A stretch of 6,280 bases of DNA from assembly GCA_002067325.1 (NCBI GenBank), contig MVQY01000112.1, forward strand, positions 1 through 6,280. The letters run 5' to 3'. A model generated the notes under the pieces. It ran no database searches, was not told the origin of the DNA, and was given only the letters and a program-made list of their open reading frames with translations. The translations under genes and the position numbers were made by a program. Numbering within the stretch: the first letter of the stretch is position 1; each line of letters opens with the position of its first letter. This document shows positions 1 to 4,908 of the stretch, in pieces. This DNA is from Methanobacterium sp. PtaU1.Bin097. Its GTDB lineage: Archaea > Methanobacteriota > Methanobacteria > Methanobacteriales > Methanobacteriaceae.

Positions 1-87
1 ATCTAAAACCAGTATTCCTACAATTACTGATTTAAGAAAATTTGTTTTTAAATAATATTCATATGATGGAATAGGGGATATGGGTTG

Positions 88-168
88 TTTTCAGGTTCAC
101 CTATTATTATGGAAATTCTGTAAAATGATAACCTTATTAATAATAATACGTTACAGAAAACCTGAAAA
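88..168. repeat. Complex inverted repeats (split-arm hairpin)
   Basis: Three perfect inverted pairs are visible. TTTTCAGGTT (88-97) pairs with AACCTGAAAA (159-168), TTCTGTAA (116-123) pairs with TTACAGAA (151-158), and TATTATTAT (102-110) pairs with ATAATAATA (140-148). The two right-hand arms of the first two pairs are contiguous (151-168). They would pair with a left arm interrupted by an 18-nt bulge (98-115), giving 18 bp in total around a 27-nt loop. The third pair crosses the second, so it is either an alternative fold or a pseudoknot. No oligo-T follows the right arm, so an ordinary terminator on the + strand is unlikely. Function is unknown. Confidence 0.65.
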
Positions 169-203
169 AGTGAAAAAATAAGAACATCCAGTCAACAAAC
201 AGA

Positions 204-211
204 TTTAAATA
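204..211 (+). promoter_or_regulatory. TATA box of the SRP RNA gene
   Basis: TTTAAATA lies in an AT-rich tract. Its centre is about 25 nt upstream of position 233, where the terminal helix of the SRP RNA begins. That is the normal archaeal spacing from TATA box to transcription start. The purine-rich stretch just before it (around 196-203) could serve as the BRE. The same octamer occurs upstream of the tRNA-Ser gene, as expected for highly expressed stable RNAs. Confidence 0.75.
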
Positions 212-232
212 CTAAAACACATCATAATACAA

Positions 233-542
<310 letters not shown>

Positions 543-555
543 CTATACTCACAAT

Positions 556-564
556 AAAATTTTT
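556..564. terminator. Two-way A4T5 terminator between convergent genes
   Basis: AAAATTTTT lies in the 32-nt gap between the SRP RNA end and the stop codon of the minus-strand gene. It gives T5 to RNA polymerase leaving the SRP RNA and T4 to polymerase coming from the other side. Short oligo-T tracts are sufficient for intrinsic termination in Euryarchaeota. No GC-rich hairpin precedes it. The call rests on position and composition. Confidence 0.5.
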
Positions 565-574
565 ACAGGCTGGC

Positions 575-1651
575 TCACCATAAAGTTTTCACAGGGATTC
601 CCACAAACTCACCATATCGATGGGCCTCTGCTTCTACTGCCTTTTTTTCATCTTCATCGAATTTTTGGAAAGGGGTAAGGCTGATTTCAACCGTATTTTT
701 CTTCAAAACTTTCCTCCAGGTGCCTGCCACTTTACCGTCTAAAGCAATGACTGCAGTTAAGGCATTACCCATTGAAATCATTCTTTCTATGTCTCTAGCT
801 TCACTGATATCGCTTCTGTCTTTATAGGCGATGGTATACTCGTCATAAATTGACAGTAAAAGAACTGAGGGAGGATCAGGTATTTCGGCCTTTTCATGGT
901 GGAAGAACCAGTAAGTCCGGTCATCATAGGTGAATTGGTTTAACTTTTGTTTAATTGAATTAATAGCCTCTTTTGAGTCTTTAACTGTGAGTCCGGACCA
1001 CCAGGAAAAGTCCTTCAGCTGAGCTGGACCGTGGCTTTTAAAATAGTTAGTTGCAAGGTTAATAAGAGCTTGTTTTCGGCTTAACTTCCTTGTATTTTTC
1101 ACCCTTTCTTCTAAGAGTGCATAGGTGAACTGTTTTCCACGCAGGGGTCCGCTGCATATTAATCCCTCTAACTCGGCCCACATTATAATATGGGCCAGAC
1201 GCTGAACATCTGTATCGATGCCTATACCCGTTAATACCTTTTTTAACTCTTGCCGAGTGGGATATGTATGATCCTCTAATGCCTTGGCGATTGTAGCATT
1301 GCTTTTGGAAAGTAGATCATCATCAAGTTTTAGTTTCCGATTAGAAGATGCCATTATGGTTTTCACTCGGGGTGCAGTCAACTCTAACATCCAGCGGATA
1401 TCTTCTGGTGTGATAAAATGCCAGGTAGGACGCATCACATGAGTGCGTAGGATTTCACCTTCGTTAAAAGCTTTTTCAATATCTTCATCTGTAGAATTTT
1501 TAATACGAAGCCCTAACGCCCATTTAGCAGCGGAGAAATCCTGCGCCTGAACTGCACCTAAATATGAGACAGCATCAGAAACAGATTTAAAGGGGGAATT
1601 ACTTAAACCATTATTATAAAGGCGTAACTTCCTAATTTCCAGAGCATCCAT
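575..1651 (-). CDS. AlkZ-like winged-helix DNA glycosylase family protein
   Basis: A 358-residue soluble protein of the winged-helix AlkZ-like family (COG3214, formerly HTH_42/DUF1006). Characterised members excise bulky or crosslinking alkyl adducts from DNA. Family signatures appear in order: VQAQDF near 34-39, with Gln35 and Gln37 matching the catalytic QxQ motif of AlkZ; RTHVMRPTWHF (69-79), the conserved segment around the DNA-probing hairpin; a winged-helix part with EGLICSGP near 162-169; HGPAQLKDFSWWSGL (207-221); YDEYTIAYKDRS (269-280); and the AGTWRKV strand near the C-terminus. Length is normal. An in-frame TTG lies nine codons upstream (1678), but it has no ribosome binding site. 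ATG 1651 has GGGAG at 1660-1664 with good spacing. The gene is divergent from the CNNM gene and convergent with the SRP RNA. Family assignment is firm; glycosylase activity and substrate are inferred from the motif. Confidence 0.88.
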   Translation of the reverse strand: MDALEIRKLRLYNNGLSNSPFKSVSDAVSYLGAVQAQDFSAAKWALGLRIKNSTDEDIEKAFNEGEILRTHVMRPTWHFITPEDIRWMLELTAPRVKTIMASSNRKLKLDDDLLSKSNATIAKALEDHTYPTRQELKKVLTGIGIDTDVQRLAHIIMWAELEGLICSGPLRGKQFTYALLEERVKNTRKLSRKQALINLATNYFKSHGPAQLKDFSWWSGLTVKDSKEAINSIKQKLNQFTYDDRTYWFFHHEKAEIPDPPSVLLLSIYDEYTIAYKDRSDISEARDIERMISMGNALTAVIALDGKVAGTWRKVLKKNTVEISLTPFQKFDEDEKKAVEAEAHRYGEFVGIPVKTLW

Positions 1652-1659
1652 ATCTTTAA

Positions 1660-1664
1660 CTCCC
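1660..1664 (-). promoter_or_regulatory. Ribosome binding site fixing the ATG 1651 start
   Basis: On the minus strand GGGAG, followed by TT, lies 8 nt before ATG 1651. It matches the anti-Shine-Dalgarno complement GGAGGT well. It lies inside the frame that would open at TTG 1678, which argues that the longer form is not the real protein. Confidence 0.7.
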
Positions 1665-1690
1665 TGATCATTAACCAATAGTAGTAAGTC

Positions 1691-1700
1691 TTTTAAAAAA
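1691..1700 (-). promoter_or_regulatory. Probable TATA box for the AlkZ-like gene
   Basis: On the minus strand this reads TTTTTTAAAA, a TATA-like AT tract. A start about 25 nt downstream would fall near 1670. That leaves a short leader carrying the GGGAG site, and excludes the TTG at 1678. The spacer is AT-rich throughout, so the exact box is uncertain. Confidence 0.45.
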
Positions 1701-1727
1701 TAATAATTATCCCATAATATCTAAAGG

Positions 1728-1787
1728 TTTTATCCATTATGAAGATGATAAATAGACTAAAAATTTTTATCCCTAGAAGATGATAAA
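1728..1787. repeat. Duplicated dyad element in the divergent promoter region
   Basis: Two imperfect copies occur in direct orientation. Copy 1 (1728-1752) is TTTTATCC, 5 nt, then GAAGATGATAAA. Copy 2 (1765-1787) is TTTTATCC, 3 nt, then GAAGATGATAAA. The shared 12-mers start 35 bp apart. Each copy is also a dyad: TTTATC-N12-GATAAA in the first and TTTTATC-N10-GATAAAA in the second. The pair lies just upstream of the CNNM start and about 80-140 bp upstream of the AlkZ-like start. A paired operator for a dimeric regulator is plausible but unproven, and part of the sequence may also serve as the TATA box of the CNNM gene. Confidence 0.55.
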
Positions 1788-1795
1788 AGAACATT

Positions 1796-1799
1796 AGGT
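1796..1799 (+). promoter_or_regulatory. Ribosome binding site fixing the ATG 1807 start
   Basis: AGGT ends 7 nt before ATG 1807, a normal spacing. It is only 1 nt from the in-frame TTG at 1801, which is too close to serve that codon. ATG 1807 is therefore preferred, shortening the protein by two residues. Confidence 0.6.
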
Positions 1800-1806
1800 A
1801 TTGGTC

Positions 1807-3126
1807 ATGAACGGACTTTTTTATATCGAGATACTGGTCATCTTTATTCTAATTATACTAAACGGTATCTTCGCACTATCTGAGATTGCAGTTATAACTT
1901 CCCGCCGGATAAAACTGCAGAAGATGAGTGAAGACGGCAATAAAAATGCAGATATAGCCATTGAACTTGCAGAATCACCCAACCAGTTCTTATCCACCAT
2001 ACAGATCGGTATAACCTTGATAGGCATACTGGCCGGTGCATTCGGTGGCGCCACACTGGCCCAGGCAATCTCCGGATATGTGGAGGGCATCCCCTTTTTA
2101 AGCCAGTACAGTGAAGCGGTGGGATTCATATTGGTAGTCTTAATCATCACCTACCTTTCCCTTATCATCGGGGAGCTGGTCCCCAAAAGGATCGCACTCA
2201 ACAACCCCGAGAAGATCGCGGTTAAGATTGCCAGGCCGATGCAGTTAATATCGACCATAGCCAAACCACTGGTACTCTTTTTAAGTTATTCCATGGATGC
2301 GGTGCTTAAAATACTCCGAGTAAAACCTAAAACCGAAGAAAGCGCATCAGAAGAAGAGATAAAATTATTAATAGAGGAAGGCACTGAAACAGGGGAATTT
2401 AAGGAAACAGAGGAAGATATAATAAAGAGAGTCTTCACCCTGGATGAACGGAGGGTGACCTCGCTCATGACCCCTAAAACAGAAATAGCATGGCTGGATG
2501 TGGAAGAATCAGCAGAAACAATTAAATCCAGGATAAACCAGAGTAAAAGGGCCATGTTCCCTCTGTGTAAGAGGAGCCTGGACAACTTTCTAGGGGTGAT
2601 CCAGCTCAAAGACATTTACGACGTGGAAATTACCAGTGGAAAAACCCTGGAAAAGTACATGAAAAACCCGGTGATCATACCGGAAAGCTCTGATATACTG
2701 GATGTCCTGAAATTATTCAAAGAATCAACTCAACACGTACACATGGCCCTGATAATCGATGAATATGGGAGTGTAGAAGGTTTAATTACTCTCTACGATA
2801 TCCTGGAAGCCATAGTGGGAGATATCCCTGATATAGATGAGCCGGAAGTGGTGAAACGTTTAAATGGTGGTTGGTTAGTGGATGGAGCCATTCAGATAGA
2901 TGAATTTAAAGAGCTATTGGGTATAGAAGAACTGCCAGAAGAAGAAAGTGATATTTACAACACCCTCGCGGGTTTCATACTATACCGTTTAGGCAGGATA
3001 CCGCAAACCGGAGAAACATTTAGATATGGCAAGCTCAACCTGGAAATAGTGGATATGGACGGACACCACATAGACAAGGTACTGGTAACCTTAATTGGGG
3101 AAAATGAATCAACACCAGATGAATGA
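1807..3126 (+). CDS. CNNM/CorC family membrane protein (DUF21, CBS, CorC_HlyC)
   Basis: A 439-residue membrane protein of the HlyC/CorC (CNNM) family, often annotated as hemolysin-like. Characterised relatives take part in Mg2+ and other divalent cation export or homeostasis; haemolysis is not its expected role. The DUF21 domain fills about residues 1-175. It has a first hydrophobic helix (5-28), the SEIAVITSRRIKL signature (25-37), a Gly-rich hydrophobic segment (62-88), a helix at 105-123 and the GELVPKR motif (122-128), then a further hydrophobic stretch (146-170). An acidic linker leads to two CBS domains at about 216-340, with LMTPKTEI (220-227) in the first and IIDEYGSVEGLIT (316-328) near the end of the second. 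These typically bind adenine nucleotides. A CorC_HlyC domain (about 350-432) ends the protein. Length and domain order are complete. It appears monocistronic, with tRNA-Ser following 48 nt downstream. The ion specificity cannot be read from sequence. Confidence 0.93.
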   Translation: MNGLFYIEILVIFILIILNGIFALSEIAVITSRRIKLQKMSEDGNKNADIAIELAESPNQFLSTIQIGITLIGILAGAFGGATLAQAISGYVEGIPFLSQYSEAVGFILVVLIITYLSLIIGELVPKRIALNNPEKIAVKIARPMQLISTIAKPLVLFLSYSMDAVLKILRVKPKTEESASEEEIKLLIEEGTETGEFKETEEDIIKRVFTLDERRVTSLMTPKTEIAWLDVEESAETIKSRINQSKRAMFPLCKRSLDNFLGVIQLKDIYDVEITSGKTLEKYMKNPVIIPESSDILDVLKLFKESTQHVHMALIIDEYGSVEGLITLYDILEAIVGDIPDIDEPEVVKRLNGGWLVDGAIQIDEFKELLGIEELPEEESDIYNTLAGFILYRLGRIPQTGETFRYGKLNLEIVDMDGHHIDKVLVTLIGENESTPDE

Positions 3127-3130
3127 TGTC

Positions 3131-3138
3131 TTTAAATA
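3131..3138 (+). promoter_or_regulatory. TATA box of the tRNA-Ser gene
   Basis: TTTAAATA begins 5 nt after the CNNM stop codon. A start about 25 nt downstream would fall near 3160, giving a 5' leader of about 15 nt to be removed by RNase P. The octamer is identical to the SRP RNA box. Confidence 0.65.
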
Positions 3139-3174
3139 GTAGATGATACAAACCTTTTAGTTGCCCATTCAACT

Positions 3175-3259
3175 GCCGGGGTGGCCCAGTCTGGTACGGC
3201 GTTGGCCTGCTAAGCCAATGATCCTTTGGATCTCGCGGGTTCAAATCCCGTCCCCGGCG
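3175..3259 (+). tRNA. tRNA-Ser (anticodon GCU)
   Basis: An 85-nt class II tRNA decoding AGC and AGU. The acceptor stem GCCGGGG (3175-3181) pairs perfectly with CCCCGGC (3252-3258), followed by discriminator G3259, as usual for archaeal tRNA-Ser. The D arm pairs GCC (3184-3186) with GGC (3198-3200). The anticodon stem TTGGC/GCCAA (3202-3206/3214-3218) closes a 7-nt loop with GCT at 3209-3211. A long variable arm (about 3219-3234, GATCC/GGATC) is the class II mark of serine tRNAs. The T arm is 3235-3251 with loop TTCAAAT. No intron is seen and CCA is not encoded. Confidence 0.97.
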
Positions 3260-3271
3260 TTTAACATACTA

Positions 3272-3276
3272 TTTTT
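3272..3276 (+). terminator. Oligo-T terminator of tRNA-Ser
   Basis: A T5 tract lies 12 nt after the discriminator base, in an AT-rich stretch ahead of the next gene's probable promoter. Oligo-T without a hairpin is the usual archaeal signal. The tract is short and read-through is possible. Confidence 0.45.
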
Positions 3277-3300
3277 CCATTAATTCCAGGACCAGCAGAT

Positions 3301-3323
3301 AATTTTATGTACAGATTCGTACA
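3301..3323 (+). promoter_or_regulatory. Candidate TATA box and TGTAC-N6-GTACA dyad
   Basis: AATTTTAT (3301-3308) is a possible TATA box about 60 nt ahead of the membrane protein start. Directly abutting it is the perfect dyad TGTAC-AGATTC-GTACA (3308-3323). This can also be read as two direct GTACA copies 10 bp apart (3309-3313 and 3319-3323), one helical turn. The dyad would lie between the TATA box and a start site near 3329, the classic position of an archaeal repressor operator. The regulator is unknown. Confidence 0.4.
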
Positions 3324-3352
3324 AATCAATTGTTAACCTATGATTCAATTAT

Positions 3353-3360
3353 GGGAGGTG
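3353..3360 (+). promoter_or_regulatory. Strong ribosome binding site (GGGAGGTG)
   Basis: GGGAGGTG closely matches the complement of the 16S rRNA 3' end. It ends 8 nt before ATG 3369. A nearer ATG at 3362 opens only a six-codon frame, so 3369 is the start. The strength of the site suggests efficient translation. Confidence 0.8.
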
Positions 3361-3368
3361 TATGGTAA

Positions 3369-3869
3369 ATGGCACTGGATGATATAGTATACGTGTTTTT
3401 GATAATAGCCATAGTTGGTCCGATAGTGCAACTACTTTTAAGTAAAGCACCCCGGACGAAAAACAGAGTTTTTGAACTATTTTTAGTATGGTTTTTATTC
3501 TTGATGGTTGGAGTGGGCTCCATATGGGCCTTTATGGGCCATGTTTTCGATGCCAATGCGGTGGCCGCTGTAATAGGCTGGCCTACAGGCAGCCCCTTCC
3601 AGTATGAAGTGGGTATAGCCAACCTGGCCTTTGGAGTGTTAGGTTTGTTGTGCCTTAAGATCAGGGAGAATTTCTGGGTAGCCACTATAATCGGATTTTC
3701 AATATTCTACCTGGGAGCAGCATATGGACATATCGTGAATTACATGCAGACGGGCAACACGGCACCAGGAAACATAGGCTTTGCACTCTACATGGACATT
3801 CTGGTTCCCATAGTCTTGATATGCTTACTTATAGCCTATAAAAGAACATTAAAATCAGTTGAAGACTAA
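3369..3869 (+). CDS. Small integral membrane protein, DUF6790-like
   Basis: A 166-residue, very hydrophobic protein with about five membrane helices (roughly 5-24, 35-58, 82-98, 102-126 and 136-157). It has a cytosol-like basic loop at 25-33 and an acidic tail. The segment IGWPTGSPFQYEVGIANLAFG (69-89) between helices 2 and 3 is the most distinctive part. It resembles the DUF6790 family of uncharacterised archaeal and bacterial membrane proteins, recognised from memory and not by search. Polar residues in or beside membrane segments that could matter are His58, Glu80 and His121. There is no signal peptide or catalytic motif. A strong ribosome binding site supports the start. It stands alone between tRNA-Ser and the convergent glycosylase gene, so context gives no function. 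Confidence 0.85.
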   Translation: MALDDIVYVFLIIAIVGPIVQLLLSKAPRTKNRVFELFLVWFLFLMVGVGSIWAFMGHVFDANAVAAVIGWPTGSPFQYEVGIANLAFGVLGLLCLKIRENFWVATIIGFSIFYLGAAYGHIVNYMQTGNTAPGNIGFALYMDILVPIVLICLLIAYKRTLKSVED

Positions 3870-3881
3870 AACTCCCCTTCC

Positions 3882-3915
3882 TTTTTTTCTTTATTTCGTG
3901 TAGCTAATCCTTTTT
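3882..3915 (+). terminator. Oligo-T terminator after the DUF6790-like gene
   Basis: A T7 run (3882-3888) begins 12 nt after the stop codon. It is followed by a further T-rich stretch and a T5 run at 3911-3915, a typical euryarchaeal multi-tract terminator. It lies in the 52-nt gap between convergent genes. The opposite strand has only a T4 (3868-3871), so the minus-strand operon end is less clear. Confidence 0.65.
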
Positions 3916-3921
3916 CTAATT

Positions 3922-4908
3922 CTATAACTTTACATCCCGGAACATACCAACGATTAGATAAAATCCAGCTAAACCTCTCCATTTCCCCCATCGAGTGGCT
4001 ATTTTCCGGGCGTTATCTGCCGATATTTTTTCATCATTACAGTAGAAATGGGATATGGATCTCCTCAAACCAAGATCATCGGCAGGAAATGCCTGATGGC
4101 GGTGCATACCCCTTAAAACAGTTAGATGGGCAGTCCACTCTCCCACTCCCCTCAACTGACTAAGCTTTTCAGTGATTTTATTTACATCTTTAATATCCCG
4201 GCAACTCTCTAAATCGAGTTTACCCGAGGTTATCAGCTTAGCAATATCTATTATATACTCTGCTTTTCTGAAGCTCAGTCCAGATTCGTGTAGCTGTTCT
4301 TTAGTTAGCTTTGATAAAGTTTCTGGGGTGGGAAAGGCATAATATGCCTGGCTATCAAAACGGAGTTCATCCCCGTGGTCCTTTATCATCTGTCTTTCTA
4401 TGCTCTGGGAGGCTATAAGAGATATCTGCTGTTCGATGATGGATGAGGCCAGTGCTTCAAAAACAGTGGTAGTTCTACGAGTTTTAAGTCCTCTGAGTTT
4501 TCCTGTAAGTTTCGACATCACCGGGTCCTTTTTCATGTACTCATAGAATTCGTTCAGGTCAAAATCCAGGTTAAATATAGAATTTATAATTCTTTTGCCA
4601 GAACTTATGTCTTCTCTGGTTATTTTTTCATTGGACTTTAAGGTGATGGAGAATTCTGGTTCTTCTACCGTTCCGGTTGATTCCATCAAAACGAAGATTA
4701 ACTTTCCATTTACTCTGATAACCTGCCAGAACTTACCATCCTCATACCTGCTGATTTGTGGATCGCCAGCAGTGAAGGTTCTGGTGCTTAGATCAAAATT
4801 ATAGGGGGCAACCGGGTTTAATTTTATATGGGAAGTGTGAACCATTCTATCCTGTTGTATCAAATTGATTAACCTTTGGATATCAAATATTTCAGTGTCA
4901 ACTATCAT
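3922..4908 (-). CDS. AlkA-like HhH-GPD DNA glycosylase
   Basis: A 328-residue base-excision repair enzyme of the helix-hairpin-helix GPD superfamily, closest in plan to AlkA (3-methyladenine DNA glycosylase II). An N-terminal beta-rich region (about 1-120) precedes the all-helical catalytic domain. That domain opens with FEALASSIIEQQIS (150-163). The hairpin LRGVGEWTAHLTVLRG (252-267) carries Trp258, aligned with AlkA Trp218. FPADDLGLRR (274-283) carries Asp278, aligned with catalytic AlkA Asp238. There is no lysine at the hairpin position used by bifunctional OGG1-type enzymes, so monofunctional excision of alkylated bases is expected. There is no C-terminal cysteine cluster, so it is not an endonuclease III type. 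Its ATG overlaps the aminotransferase stop as ATGA and has only a weak ribosome binding site, so translational coupling is likely. The substrate range is inferred. Confidence 0.92.
   Translation of the reverse strand: MIVDTEIFDIQRLINLIQQDRMVHTSHIKLNPVAPYNFDLSTRTFTAGDPQISRYEDGKFWQVIRVNGKLIFVLMESTGTVEEPEFSITLKSNEKITREDISSGKRIINSIFNLDFDLNEFYEYMKKDPVMSKLTGKLRGLKTRRTTTVFEALASSIIEQQISLIASQSIERQMIKDHGDELRFDSQAYYAFPTPETLSKLTKEQLHESGLSFRKAEYIIDIAKLITSGKLDLESCRDIKDVNKITEKLSQLRGVGEWTAHLTVLRGMHRHQAFPADDLGLRRSISHFYCNDEKISADNARKIATRWGKWRGLAGFYLIVGMFRDVKL

Larger units (their letters stand above)
1..230. other. AT-rich intergenic region without a protein gene
   Basis: No credible coding frame is visible on either strand: the ATG codons near 63-68 run into a stop within a few codons, and stops are frequent in all frames. 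The segment holds a TTTAAATA box at 47-54, a cluster of inverted repeats at 88-168, and the probable SRP RNA promoter at 204-211. The left end may be the 3' flank of a gene outside the window, but nothing recognisable remains of it. Confidence 0.7.

Noticed and set aside
1821..2615. Two long open frames antisense to the CNNM gene
   Set aside because: They mirror a clear full-length protein with family motifs and have no signals of their own.
3035..3244. Open frame on the - strand over the CNNM end and tRNA-Ser
   Set aside because: It covers most of a confidently folded tRNA and its translation is low-complexity Pro/Leu-rich.
3175..3259. tRNA-Ser as an integration site for a mobile element
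   Set aside because: I looked for a repeated copy of the tRNA 3' end (TCAAATCCCGTCCCCGG-like) elsewhere in the window and for an integrase gene, and saw neither.
3340..3387. 15-codon leader peptide frame overlapping the DUF6790-like start
   Set aside because: No ribosome binding site was seen, and the GGGAGGTG of the main gene lies inside it. It probably arises by chance.
3338..3685. Open frame antisense to the DUF6790-like gene
   Set aside because: The + strand frame has a strong ribosome binding site and clear membrane helices; the antisense frame has neither.
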